Notes under the pieces: model-generated
What the model was told of the DNA's origin: nothing
The model's input: the letters and a program-made list of their open reading frames with translations, nothing else
The model's database searches: none
Assembly (NCBI GenBank): GCA_037903355.1
Contig: JBAJFE010000004.1
Span: 4,200,001 to 4,264,000 of the forward strand
Source of the DNA: Trichuris trichiura
Lineage: Eukaryota > Nematoda > Enoplea > Trichinellida > Trichuridae
Reading direction: 5' to 3'
DNA length: 64,000 nt
Position numbers and translations under genes: made by a program
Part shown: positions 32,170 to 44,900 of the stretch, in pieces
How positions within the stretch are numbered: position 1 is the stretch's first letter
Layout of the letters: the number at the start of each line of letters is the position of its first letter

Positions 32170-33982
32170 CTAAAGTAAAAGATCCTTAATTCTATTTTCC
32201 AGGCAACAGACAGTAGAGTCGGTTGATGATTCGCTTTCAGATTCTGCATTTGTGGAGCACTTTTTTGGTGTTACTACAGCAGGCGCAAGGTCGGACAAGT
32301 TCTTGTCGTCTTCCAGTGATTGCAGCGGCTTTCTACCTTCGTCCTCTTCCAGTGCAAGCTTTGCACATGTATCCAGCAATGGCAAATCGAAACCCACTTC
32401 ATCCTTCGAGATCTTTACGCTCGCAACTTGCCGCCCAAGTTCGGTGATCGCTTCTTCTCTAAGAATCATAGCTGCACAACGAAGTACAATTAAAGGATGA
32501 TAGTCTCTACCGAAGCGCTTGAACCCAAACGCAGTAATCTGTTATGTACAAATCGTTGAACAGATAGACGAAGTCACCGGTGTTAGCAAAAATTTGGTGA
32601 ATCGACAGAAGACACTTGATTAACTGTACTTTACCTACAAAACCACATTCCGCTAGAATTAATGAAAAAAATGGAGTGACACTAGTAGCCGACCTGCTAA
32701 AAGTATATCCGACAAATCTCGAACGATTTGCATGGAAAATTTGAAATTTCGAATCAGTGGATAACACAATGATCTTCTTATGGAGGCAAGTATGGGAGAG
32801 CGGATATCGTTCCACGTAACAAGGCCTGATAATGTGGAACTTAACTTCCTTATGTTCCAACCTGATTCGACCTGAAAACGTACGACGTATTTCGTCTACT
32901 AATAGATTCTAAGGCCGGCTTACGCAATCGTCTCCGTCATTAATTCGACAATCGTACGCAAAGCCGAATAAAATATCGACGAGGGAAAACAAGGCGGAAC
33001 GTTCCAACTCGGGGATAACCGTTACGTTTTTCTTCGGCAGATTCTTGAGCCGCTCAATTTCATCAATGCTATATGGTGCTTGCAGAAAGTTGTCGCTACA
33101 AATTCTTCGTTTCCAAGGGTTTTCGAGCGCTAACAAATGGTCAACTTCCTCGTTGTGCAAGTCGGCTCTGTGAAAGTGCAAACGATAATAATGGAGTTTC
33201 CCATTTTAGGAAGCCATCCCACAAATAGGCATCTTCTGAAAATTTATCTCGCTCCTTCTCGTACAGTATCTGCCTTCGACGCGTGCTTGTATAGCAATCC
33301 GGATCATCTATGTCAATGAGTTGGTCAGAAGCTTCCTGCAACTTATGTACTTGACGACTTTTGATTTGCATAAAGACGACTAACTTTGAACTGCAAAAAA
33401 ACGTGGTCGCGACTGCTTGCGAAACCGTATCGGCATTCCGTCGCTGCTTCGGCAACACCGGGAGGCAACTTTTGTTCAAAGTACAGTTGGTTCAATGGTA
33501 CCTCTCTGCTTTCCCGGTTGTAAGACAACTCAGTTTTGGTTGTTTCGCCTGGCAACTTTACGTTACAAGTGCCCACGGCTGGACTTCCCTCCGGTACCAA
33601 CAGTCTGGTAAGCATATCGAGGTCTGGAAAATGCTCTCCGACGTTCATTTTGGGTGCACGTATCGTAAAAACGTCTGCAAGCGTAAACCTTTATAACAAC
33701 TACTACAGGTACTCAACAGATGCAATACTATTTTCAGGGTTGAAATGAACGCATTCTCTTTCGCACTCAACCACCTTTCCGGGAAGGAAAAGTCTCAAAA
33801 AGTATGGAGGGCAATAAAACAAAAATTCCGTTTCGGCAAAGAATACGTCTACTTCGGAGGGCTGAAAACAATTTGCTTACGAACGTGAAGCTTTGGTCCA
33901 ATCCTACCCGAGCGTAAAGCGCCTTTACACGTACGATTAATTCTTTCTCATCTTGGTCAACCCAAAAGACGGGTGTATACAT
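32170..33982 (-). CDS. SHQ1: H/ACA snoRNP assembly factor SHQ1 (8 exons, 489 aa)
   Basis: SHQ1 shields dyskerin/Cbf5 until it is loaded onto H/ACA RNA. Exons 33908-33982, 33729-33861, 33385-33674, 33223-33341, 32924-33167, 32694-32871, 32511-32652 and 32170-32458 join in phase to 489 codons plus stop (human about 577). Exons 1-3 give the N-terminal CS domain (MYTPVFWVDQDEKELIVRVK, EVDVFFAETEF, PPYFLRLFLPGKVVE, VFTIRAPK, LDMLTRLLVPEG). Exons 4-7 give the Shq1 helical domain (IDIDDPD, AYLADLHNEEVDHLLALENP, SLVDILFGFAYDCRI, ESGWNIRKLSSTL, HQIFANTGDFVYLFNDLYIT, DYCVWVQ). Exon 8 is acidic and Ser-rich. Introns are 43-57 nt; one uses the weak donor GTTAGT. Confidence 0.93.
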
Positions 33983-34391
33983 TGCCGTCGGGATTGTTCT
34001 TTTTGCTTTGCTGAAAAAGAAGGACTAAAGCCTCTAACAACTAGTTACGTAATAAAACAATTCCTTCATTTAAAAAAAAGAAAAGCGAACCTTGATTTCA
34101 ACTATTTCAACGCCAAAACTGTTCCCACGCGCATTTCTTAGGAAAATGATAGTTAGGTTTTCATGCGTACTGTAAATATACCTGCTTATTGGAAGTCCTC
34201 GAAACCGGTAAATAAACGAAAAGTATAGCAGAAGCGAAGTAGTATCAGATCAACGAAATAGTAGCAGATTTTTTCGGTTACTCATTTAGCCTATTTAACT
34301 CTCTTTTTGATCTTCTGGCGCAGCATTCATTATAAACTACGCAGGCAGTCTTACGTGCCAGAAGTCATTTAAATACATTATCCAACAGCAG

Positions 34392-34430
34392 CGTAAAATT
34401 TTCCAAAAAAGTTTTTTGGAAAATTTTACG
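34392..34430. repeat. Perfect 39-bp palindrome (19-bp arms, 1-bp centre)
   Basis: The left arm CGTAAAATTTTCCAAAAAA (34392-34410) and the right arm TTTTTTGGAAAATTTTACG (34412-34430) are exact reverse complements around a single G. Confidence 0.9.
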
Positions 34431-35456
34431 TACAGGTGTTAAATGTACTGCTTTTAAATTTTAACACGAAAAGGCGTTGTTTCAGCAGTCAGTGCGAAAT
34501 TTAAGTTCTCGCTCAATTTCCAACAGAACATCTTAGACTAAAGCTTTCAATTTTTTCAGGTCCTCCTGAAGCAAACGTTGTAGAGGAAAGTAGCAGCACA
34601 CAAATCCATTTCTAGAATGTCTTAACTCTGAATTCGTAGAATAACGAACGAGCTGGTTTTTTTTGGTCTGAGTTGTAGCAACATGCGCGGATATGTTGCA
34701 GCGAACCAGAAAATTTTATATGCAGTCGTACTTATGTTTCCATATCGACATCCTTGCCTTGCGCAAAGAGATGGAAAAATAAAAGTGAACACTAAATCAA
34801 AATTTCGATAAATACGTTTTAGGAAGAACAGATTATCATTAAAAAGAAAAACTAGAGAAAAGCCCTTATCTACCTGCATATCACTCTATGAGTTACTATA
34901 CTCGAAGTGGTATAGTTTGAATATTCGGTCGACGAATATGTTATAACGCATTTATAATCAATTTTCTGTGCCTGAACATTTGAAATGGCATATGCATCAT
35001 TATCAATGCGTTAAATAAAATGTTCGTCTTGATTCAACGGTTCAGTCGAACTGCTTCGCACTAAAGCCGCCTTTTGCTGCATAATGTTAATTGTAAAATG
35101 CTTTTAACGAACGGAGTTGTTTAGGTTTTGGCAGTAAGCTAGTTTGCGGCTAATAATCAGGGGTGCTATTTATTAATGAATAATACTCCATTCAGTTCTC
35201 GGGTAAATCTTTATCAATGAAAAAGAAAGAATTTTTATTCCATTTTGGCGTAGTCACCAGAATTTTTTTTCACCAGTTTGAATGGGTGGCGTTGGGTGGT
35301 TCTTATCAATCGCGTGAAATGTTGAGTTCGCAGTTGTATTTCGTATGTTTAAACTTTCCCCTTTTATCACACTTCCAGAATCGCCCGTTTTATTTACATG
35401 CTGATTACGACAACTTGTGAATGATCCGAAAGCTGTGAGTAGTAACTACATGGAAC

Positions 35457-35505
35457 GTTTTGACATCAACGTTTTGACGCCAAACCGTTTTGACGTGAAC
35501 GTATT
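35457..35505. repeat. Short tandem motif CGTTTTGAC
   Basis: The word (A)ACGTTTTGAC or CCGTTTTGAC occurs three times at about 13-16 bp spacing (near 35457, 35470 and 35486), followed by a diverged AACGTATTTTC. Confidence 0.5.
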
Positions 35506-38501
35506 TTCCCGAGAACTCATTGACTTGGAAAAATATTGATATCGCTTTGACTGTTCGCTTTAGCTAAGATCTAGGATGCGTCATGTTAAGCCGATTTTAC
35601 TGGTTTTTAATTTTACCTTCTGCTTATATTTTGATCTTACTATATACATCGAAACAATTGGCAGTTCATCGGTTGTACAGTGCTGGACGCTGTGGCACTA
35701 TTTGCCTGCCGCCTAAACAGTTTAATTTTTCTCATGTTCTTTTTCACAATAGTCTAATGCCTGAGCTTCACGAGGAACAGCATAGGGTCAATCTCGAAAA
35801 CTCCGTTTTTCGAATTCATTTACGTTTAAAAGCAGTTTCGATTCCGATTTGAATCGGCCTAGCAATTAGGTGAAGCTGTAATTAACATCATGAAACTAAG
35901 TTGTTCTTTTCTTATCAAAAAAGCGTAATGTTTTACGTTATGCGTGCTGTTCAAATATGTTTTCGAACAGCTGTAAAAGGGATAATAGTTAATTTTTAGC
36001 AATAAAGTTTGCGCAGCGTATAATTTACTGTTGCTCTGGTTGGTTAAGAAAGGCAAGGATAATTTGTCAGAAAGAAAAGTCATTTTTTAGGGTGAAAATG
36101 TTCGTGACGTCTACCTGATCAGGTGAGCAAAAATAAGCCATTTAACGATCAGCTGACGCGTTGCGCATACGGCTGTCTAGCTTTTCGATCGATACTTTGC
36201 TTACTTGCAAAGTCGTTCCAAACAATGTTCAACAATTATAGTTTTTTTCAGCTTGTTTAAAATAAACTTCTGAAGTAGCAGTTTGCTTCTAATCAGATTG
36301 AGTAGGAAAATTTTAAAAAATAACGCATTCTTGCGTTCTGAATTAGAGCTGCTCTCAAAGTAAGCTTGTATAAGCATAAAGCTTATCTCTTGAAGGCTTT
36401 AAGCATTAGGCTGACAGCGCTGCAGGCAGTAGCGTTTAGTCGAACAGCTATTGAAGTCAACACGGAAGTACTACGTGACAGTAGACCATAAAACCTCGAA
36501 AAGCATTGGCTTGTTTATTTTTTATTTGTTATAAAATTTAGCACCTGCGAATTAAATACCGTTGTCTATCGTTGAAAAAAGTAGTTCAGAAAATAATCAG
36601 ATGCGTAAAAAGAAAGAGGAGAGAGATAAAAGCAAGGTTAGAGCCTACATTATTTATTACGTAATAATCAGTACATTTTTTTGGTGAGTATTTTAAAAAA
36701 CACCCATTTTCTGCCTCGTAGCTACGGCGTGCCACTAGTGTTAACATATGGGGTTCGCTGATCTGGCACATTATTTTTTAAGCCCTATATGGGTATGTGT
36801 TGCTTTCTAGTAGTAATAGAAATCCTGTTTGAAAGTATGCTGACTGTGATGAGCTAGTTCGCATGGTTGGGGCACTTAAGGAAGCGAATGACAATTCCTC
36901 ATTGAGAATCATCAATCGTTATCAATAGCTTCCGACGCCTATGCAAGACCGATATTGGGTTGGCCATCAGCGGCCATTAGAAACAGTTTCTGATAAATCG
37001 AAAAGATGCACGTGACTGTCACCGCATGAATAATTATAACTTAGCAGAAGCGAAAGATCCGTAAGGCCCACCACTGCTCTCTTTTGCGTAGGCGGCTCAA
37101 GATTATTTGCGCACCTATTTCTTTATCAAATGCCAAGGCGGAAAGTAGAAGTCAAATTGTTTCCTTGCGTGCGTTATGCAAATTAAAAAGAAATTTAAGA
37201 AACGAACTTTTGCGTGCGGCGTTACAAGTCATGGCGCTCTCTTGTATTAAAATAACTAGAAAGCAAACGGCTGATCACAAGATTGAAGCGACGGGCTGAA
37301 GTCGCCAAAAACGACTGTCAAGTTTATGCACACTTCATTTTTTAAGCCCTTGGAGCATTCTAAAGCTGAACGGAATTTAAAACGCCCGCTCTGGTGGTCA
37401 GGTGGGTGAGATCAATGCTGTCGATTATGCCCAACGATGGGCAGCATCGTCGGCCATGAATGTTTCATTGTTGTAGGAATTTTTAAAAATTTTCATTGTG
37501 GAACCTTCGGTCGATAATCTTGTTCACTCCTTGGTGTACGATACATTTAATGAATAGCTGAAGTAGCCTACTTCAAAGACGTCATAATGCCAACCTGTCA
37601 TGAATAAAGTGATAACATGGACGTTTGAACGATCGACCCGTACAATAACTGATACCATTCCATTTTGAAAGTGGTCTAAAAATTGAACAATTGCGCTCGG
37701 CGGTCGTCATCAAGGAAACAATATTGAGTAATACATGACCGCTGTATTGCGGCCTGAAGGCGGAACGATTCTTGCAAACAGTTGAATAAGGAACGTCAGG
37801 ATGAACACGCCGCCGTAAAGAGCTTCAAGGTTGGTCAACTGGCCCAGCTCAAGTTTTGAGGACGCTAATTCGACCTTGAAAAACCATCGATACAATGCAC
37901 AGGCATTGGATAGCGTTTTCGTACAACTTTGAAACAACAAAGTTGCTAGTAGGTAGCTCATGTTAGTCTTGCAGCAACAACAATTCCATTGGGGGTGCAC
38001 TGATGGTCGACGCGATTTTCTATAAGCAATTATTCCTCGCTTGTTAGTCATTGATTGCGCTAGTTTAAGACGTTTACGCGCCAGCTTAGCTGATTTCAAA
38101 ATTCCATATTAAACCTGCTTTTACAAGGGTGACAGCCGCTTGAGCGCTCATACAATAGTCGGTAATGAAAAACAAACGCCTGCCTACCTGAGCTATGACA
38201 AGATTAGATCTGACGGATGATTAACAGTGATTGTAAGCTCATGTTTGTTATTATTCTGAAATGATTAGACCAGGCTGACGTGCCAAACTTCCTATGCAGC
38301 CTTGGAGCTCCTAAGACACCGGTTATTCATGTTTGAAGAAACCGCGGGACATAAAGCTTTGCCAAATGATCTTTTAATGCGTGCACACACAAATAATGGA
38401 AGTAATAAAAAATGAACTTAAGGTGCTTCATTTTAAATGCTTTCGGTGTGAACTGACATTCAAGGGCGACGGATTAGCGCTGTCTGGATGGAACAATGTG
38501 C

Positions 38502-38908
38502 TCACATAACGCCATCTAATGCGTCCCGAGTCAGCATTGGAGGAATGCGGCGTTTCCCAAGTGCCATTCCTCCGAGAGAATCGAAGAACTGAAGGCGAGA
38601 TCCCACACGTTCACGATCCTGCGCACGCTTTCCTAAGGCCATGCCGGCAAGAGAATCGAAGTATTGGCGTATGGCCAAACGGTGGCTGCCACCATCGTTG
38701 TTACGCAGTGGCTGAACCTTAAATTGTTAGCTTTTCCAAGCATGATGGGCAGAGGAATTTTTCATAAAAAGTCTCCTCAACTCACCTCGTCGGGATATCC
38801 GTACAGGTGTTGTGCCAAGCATGCGTGAGGAATGAGCTGTGCGCTCATTGCAACGATAAAGAGCACTGTTGCGGCAAAGATCTTTGAGGATCTACGCGGA
38901 GGGAACAT
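38502..38908 (-). CDS. Neuropeptide precursor with two FDSL(A/G)GMAL-amide peptides (2 exons, 112 aa)
   Basis: Exon 1 (38786-38908) starts MFPPRRSSKIFAATVLFIVA and encodes a signal peptide likely cleaved after HACLA. A 68-nt intron (38718-38785, GT-AG) leads in phase 0 to exon 2 (38502-38717). Exon 2 holds two peptide blocks, each followed by GKR: QYFDSLAGMALGKR and LQFFDSLGGMALGKR. Cleavage at KR with Gly used for amidation would release (R)QYFDSLAGMAL-amide and (R)LQFFDSLGGMAL-amide; the N-terminal cleavages would be at single Arg. The FDSLAG core resembles a peptide of C. elegans NLP-3 and more loosely molluscan buccalins (from memory). Such peptides act on GPCRs in the worm nervous system. 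A TATA-like CTATATAG lies about 30 nt upstream of the ATG. The gene has been missed by long-ORF criteria. Confidence 0.88.
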
Positions 38909-38935
38909 TCTTGCTGCAATACAGCGACTGGTTGG

Positions 38936-38945
38936 CTATATAGCA
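38936..38945 (-). promoter_or_regulatory. TATA-like box of the neuropeptide gene
   Basis: GCTATATAGC, read on the minus strand, lies about 30 nt before the ATG of the neuropeptide precursor. The position would give a very short 5' UTR, so the ATG may lie close to the cap site. Confidence 0.4.
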
Positions 38946-38949
38946 CGGC

Positions 38950-41900
38950 GGTATACTTAATAGGAAGTACCGACTGTCAACTGCGTACTACCACGGGCCA
39001 ATGCCGGCGCTACTCTGCTTCCGACAGTTGTCAGCAACCGGTATATATTTCTACGGATGCAAATGACGTTCGGAAAACATGAAGCACTGACGGTGAGCGT
39101 TACGACAATCAATTTGCTCCTTACTGGAGACAAACTGGCTGTCGTTCAGTAAACGGAATTTCAATGCGGCGACTAAGCGACAAGAGGAGGCGTTGATTAT
39201 AACTGTAATTAGCATCGATCAACTCTGCGCCCATTCGGGATTAGATACTTCTCAACGCATCACCGCTAGCTTTTCTTGATCTGATCCCTATTACCTGAGA
39301 ACTCTGAATATTTTCCTTGGACGTCACGTGCTAGCAACAAAAGGCCAAGTTGCTGAACAATTACCATATTTAGCGTAGGCCCGCCAAAAGCACTAATGGA
39401 TGAGTCAGAACCAACTTATCCATAAATAAAAGTAATCTACTCATTCGTTTTACCTTTCTAAATTAGTTTGCTTTGTTATATAAATGAGAAACAGTCATAA
39501 CAGAAATGTTTGCTACGAATTAATTGGCAGACAGTTATTACGTTAGCGAGGGGTGCTCATTGTGCCAACGTAACGCCATTTTGTTACTGTCAAGTTGCTT
39601 CATTTGATTTTCCTATTTCTCAAGGAAGTGATTAGATCTAATAAGCATCAAAGCAAATATTCGCGAAAGGTCAATCCCATTTCCCGTAAAGACACCATTA
39701 TTGACGCAATCTCGTAAATAAAGTTAGGTTTAGACGTGTTGACCGTCAGATTGTTTATGCGATTGGTACTAAAATTTAAATTTGCATATTTCACTTACAC
39801 TAGAAGCTGAAGAGAACGCGGAGAGAAGTGATATTGTTTCAAGAGTGAACTCTTGAATTTCGTCAACGGGTGGTACTCTATTTCAATTTAACACAATGCT
39901 AAATGGCAAGCTAACTTTAATGCTCATTGCCTAATTTGCGGCGCGCACGTGCAGGCAAAAAAATGGGAAAGATATTTTGCGGCTGAGACTCTAGTGCTCA
40001 CTGTGAGTTGTATTTTTGAATTGCCATTGACTGATAGGGGAAGGTAGGCCTGAAGGCGTTACGCAAAGGATACCGCTGCGAAAATGGCGGACTTTCATTT
40101 TTCATGGAACTTTGAGGCGCCCTTATTAAGGTAAATAAACGTTAGTCAATAGGTAGGAGCAACAATTATTGGAGCAACCAATCGATTAAACGTTGCACTT
40201 TATGCACGCCATGGCAAATAATTGGAGCCACGTTTGCGCGAAGCACATGCTGGCGACATTTAAAAATACTTTTAAATGAAGCGAAATCAATTTCGCGCAT
40301 TTCTCTTCCATTATGGCAAAGTAAAGGTCGAAAATGGTAGATAGAAGCAGGCGGCAACATCGTTCAAACGTTTGGGAAGAAGCGAAAGCCAACCGAGTCA
40401 AGCATTCAAGCATTTTGATCATTCTTTAGGCAGTCAGCTTCAAACTTTGCCAACTTACATGATAGCGTGATAAGACAATTGTTGGTATGCAAATATGGAA
40501 GACGTAACGCGGATTTTCTATACCACATATGCTGACATGGGCCCCTCTCTGATCTTTGATGCGCGGAAGCTTAGTTTGAACAGAGGATCGCTTCACTGTG
40601 TGTGCGGTTATTCAATGCATTAAGCTAGCGAAACTGACGAGATAAAACGGACGGCAGTTTGCCCTTTTGCAAGCGAATGATAAGAATCTTTGAAATCTAA
40701 TTATGAGTTTTGCATATTTCAATTTAGCTGCATACTGGCAATCAAGAAGAAGCATTTTGTTGAGGGAGGGATAAGCAGACATTTTAACGGAGTTGGACGA
40801 TGGATATCAAGTGACTTAATAAATTGTACAGTTGTTTGTCAGGTAAAACTATTTACGCAGCAATCGGCACTGACGCAAGTCGCAATAACGAACGCACTAC
40901 TGCCAGCGCGCCCGCTTTCTTGAAACAATAGCGCAATAAAATTACGTAGCAACAAAAGTTAGCTTGGCATTGAAAGCAATCGCAGTTTCAGCTTTAAGCA
41001 CAAATTTACTTTCTTGCTGAAGGCTTTAATTTTTGGCGTTATTCTATGCCGATGAAAACACAGCACTAATGTTGGCATTTCTCAGGGTTACAGGCTCTAG
41101 TATATGGACAGCTCAATCAGTAGGAAGATAGAACCAATCCGTTCGGAAAGCCGGGACGCATTTTGGTCAATAAAGGATGTGTAAAACCGGTAGTTCATCG
41201 TAAACCAAATACATCAGCCCTGTTGATATGAACGAATTGTGTAGCAGCTGGGAAACAGCTATTAATGTTTTGAATGCCTCTATTTCAGCTGATCAACTAA
41301 CGGAAAGTAATGGAGCAACCTTATAGCTCGCTATTAAGAGTACTGATCTCAGGGGCAATGGAAACCTCTATGTTCTGCTCAATTCAATTTGTCGTTACTG
41401 GGATAATGTTTACTAAAGTGCTACTTAATCAAGCCAACAACTTAGGATCTTTCCGAGTGGCATATTGAAATCATTCGTTGGAGGTGATAACTGAACGGCG
41501 ACGTTTCCAGAAATTGCCATTTAACGTTCTCAAGAAATGAACTGCTGAAAACCAGTCGAACCAGTCGGCGAGCAGTAAATAAATAAATTGCAATGCAAGC
41601 CTTGATTTGACTTGCCGTGTTGGAAAACTCTGAGGGAACATAACCCCTTTAAGTTGTAATTTAAAAATGTTGCGCAGTCATTCTGCTTTTTCTTGTCCCG
41701 TAACAGTGGGAATAGCAGAATTCTATTGGAAATTATGCGCTTAACAGCGCATGGTTTTATTTATTGCAAAAGTTTTATGCCCCATTCCATGACGTGGAAA
41801 AAAGCTACTATGCTACCTGAGAATCTTTTACTGACAACTTTTTTTTGAAAGATGTTTTGCTGTAAGTACTACTGCGAACTAAAAAGTCTGGTTTTGGCTA

Positions 41901-44900
41901 TTAAAAAACCACAGTCATTCTAAAGTCAAATTCATGCAGCGTTGATCTTAGATCTCGCCACCGCCAATGGCGGGAAAAATCGCTTGCTGAGCGTCACGCT
42001 GTTGACATGGAGCATTTAGGAAAGCTCTAAAATGCTAATGTCCGTATCAGAAGTCTACCGAAAGTTCCGTGTTATTTGTGTGAAATCAAATAAGGGCTTT
42101 TCTTTCTACAGGAAATCACGGAAAACACAGTCGCCTAAATAATATTCCTCATCGTAAAGCGTTTTTTCTGCCACATGTAATTTTGAAATTGTAGAAATTC
42201 CTCACATAATGCGATTTTACTGGCTGGAAAGCATGAACGCAAGGCAAAGTCTCCCTGCTTTTTTTATCCAAACAGAATGAGCACTTTACGCGCTTTGATC
42301 TTATGCGCATTCTTTAGTCATCTCCAAGTGAAGCGGTGGTTCTACTGAGACAAAAACGTTTATGATTCGTATCAGAAGTGGTGACCGACTCATTCGTGTA
42401 TAGCGCGGTTTGCATAGTGAAATAGGGTACTACTAATCAGTATTCGTGTTCGGTGGATTAATTCGCGCCGGCAAAAGCGTGTTTGCAGATGAAGTCTCCA
42501 TTTTCAGTTTATCCGATGTGTAGGCATCATAGTGGTGCTGAATTCTATCCTTTCAGATCATCGCTCTCCCAATTTCTGGTTATGAATCATGAGTGCATTA
42601 TAAAAGCCACGCCGTTGCCCTGCTATTGATGCCGGCTAGGTTACTGGATTGGATTCCATTAGTCATGTAAACCCGTACAAATGAATTCGTACCTTCTCGC
42701 ATCTAACGGATGAATACGTAACGTAGGTAAAGTATAATTCTTTTTTAAATACGGCTTATTCACAACTTTCTTCATTGTTTTTTACAAGCGGACAATCCTT
42801 CTGACGCTTTGCCCCAAATCCTAATTTTCCTATACTGTAGGTGTCTCCTATAAAGCGAGATCGTCCAAGAGCCAAAACCACGCATTATACAAGAACTAAT
42901 TGTTTAAAGCCCGTTTTAACCGCTCCACAAAACTTTCTGATATGCATTTGTGGCCAATATGTGTTGTTATAATCTTCCATGAAGAGTATGTAGCTTTTGC
43001 CGAGCTTCGTTTCGACGAAACCGCGACAGCTTAAAACAGGAGAATAAAGTTCATCAGAAGCGTTCGAAAGCAGTGTTTTTAACTATTAGCCAAAATGAGA
43101 ATTGTGAAAAACATTTGTCAGAAAATAGGCGCGGAACAAACAGTACTGTTGCTCCTCGTTCAATGAGAATAATTTTTAAAAGACTGTGGGTACACGTCAA
43201 GCCAATTCCTAGAGATTATACTTTTCTTCTGAGAAGGTAAGTGGTTGTTCATTGTAAGTTAGCCAAAGCAAAGGAATCGAACAGTTAGTTTTTATTAGCG
43301 GTTTTATGCAAGGTATTTGACTGTGGCGATGACTGGGTAATGCATGCAAAAATTATCAAACATCTTTAAGTCCGAAAAGCTTCGGAAATTGAAAAAGTTT
43401 AATATTTTTTCTGAATGGCCGCCGATCGTCACAGAATATCAAATTTGATGAGTAAGTGTTCATGAAAGCACAAACATTTCTGTTCCACGCGATGACCCAG
43501 CGTTTATGGTCGCGGTCAATCGTAGGATACGGATTACTCAATAAAATTGTTCTACTGGAAGTTGTAAACTAACTTATGCTAATCAGATGGTTTAGTTTTC
43601 CCCTTTTAATGACATAATGTTAATCTCTCATGAGACAACGTTCAATCGCAGTCATCAGAGGAAGAGGTGCAATTTATTGCAATTGTCTGCAGCATCTAAT
43701 GCTCAACCATTGAGAGCGGGAATTATTTATGAGTTTTACAGCTGACCATTTCAATCAAACCATTCACTATTAAGATGATGAATGAGTTGGTAGTTGTTCA
43801 GTTCGGCGACTTCCGTTTGCTCATTGCCTCTCCTTCATTTTCCTTGAATTATACCGCGGGGCGTTTCGATATTATTAAAGCTCAGAGTTTTACGATGAAC
43901 AAGCTGATAACTTAAAAGTACTGAATGAAGCGTCAAGCAACGTGGTTATCAATTGCTGGTTACATGGCGGATTGATAGGGGCACATCTTTTGATAAGACT
44001 CCCATAAGCTCTAAACGCATAATGGTAGTTGACCGCCTTTTACCCTTTGCCCAAACAAGGTTTACTGGTAATTTATTAACAGTTTCTCTATCTTCCAACG
44101 AGCAGAAACAATGACATCCTTTTCCTATTGGTAAAACTGCAAAAGTAGGAACTGTAGAACTTTTGATGGATTATTACCTATCCTTAAATGAAGCATCAAA
44201 AGGGAAAACAATATTATGCTATAAATTAAGCTTCTAAAAGCTATTGCTGCGATCGTGGCCATTAAAATGACAAATGAGGATTAGTTATTAAAGCAAACAT
44301 TGTTTTTGCTGTTCCATTAGGCAAGCCACGTAGTCTGATAAATATATTCATTATAAGCAAGAAAAGTAATTGCAAAAATACACCACTCTAAGAAGAATAA
44401 ATTGGCAATGAAATGAGGAATTGGTCAGCTTGTGGAGCGGCTGTACGTCTTCATGCTTTGTAGGCATCGTTTGTTTGCATTAACGTCAGAACTTTCGTAT
44501 CTGGTAACCTTGGCTTAAGAATAGTTCCAAGCAAACTAACTCGCTCATTCCTGAAGAAAACAGATCTTTAACTGCTAAGCTTTCCAGTGCACACCTTGCT
44601 CAGCCATTATCGCGTCTGAGTGGCTGAAGATTTGGTTGGGAGCAGCAATGTTTGCTTGGTTGATATCTGTGTGATATGAACGTTGTCTAGTCTTCACAGT
44701 AACTGTAAGGCTCTCGATTAATGTGCGTAAATCTGCCCCTTCGAAAAAGATTTAGGAATAGCACTGAGATAACGTGAGTTGGTCTTTAGTTTACAGCTGT
44801 CCACATTTTTGTCTAGTTCACTGAGATATAATAAGTACGTGCTATCACGTACAAAGTTTAGCGTTATTAAAATATTAATATGGTCGCAAAAGTCTATAAT

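Larger units (their letters stand above)
33990..38501. other. 4.5 kb with no gene recognised
   Basis: AT-rich sequence with scattered short ORFs. The longest (37710-38099 minus, 129 codons) contains one hydrophobic stretch (LYGGVFILTFLIQLF), but I could not support it as a gene. The interval contains a perfect palindrome at 34392-34430 and a small tandem repeat at about 35457-35500. Confidence 0.4.

Noticed and set aside
35583..35852. 89-codon ORF with a hydrophobic start, possible secreted peptide
   Set aside because: No processing sites, no promoter, no family; the hydrophobic run is expected from AT-rich sequence.
37710..38099. 129-codon minus ORF with a TM-like segment
   Set aside because: One hydrophobic stretch only; no splice-consistent extension and no family recognised.
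38519..38722. Plus-strand 67-codon ORF
   Set aside because: Antisense shadow of the neuropeptide exon 2.
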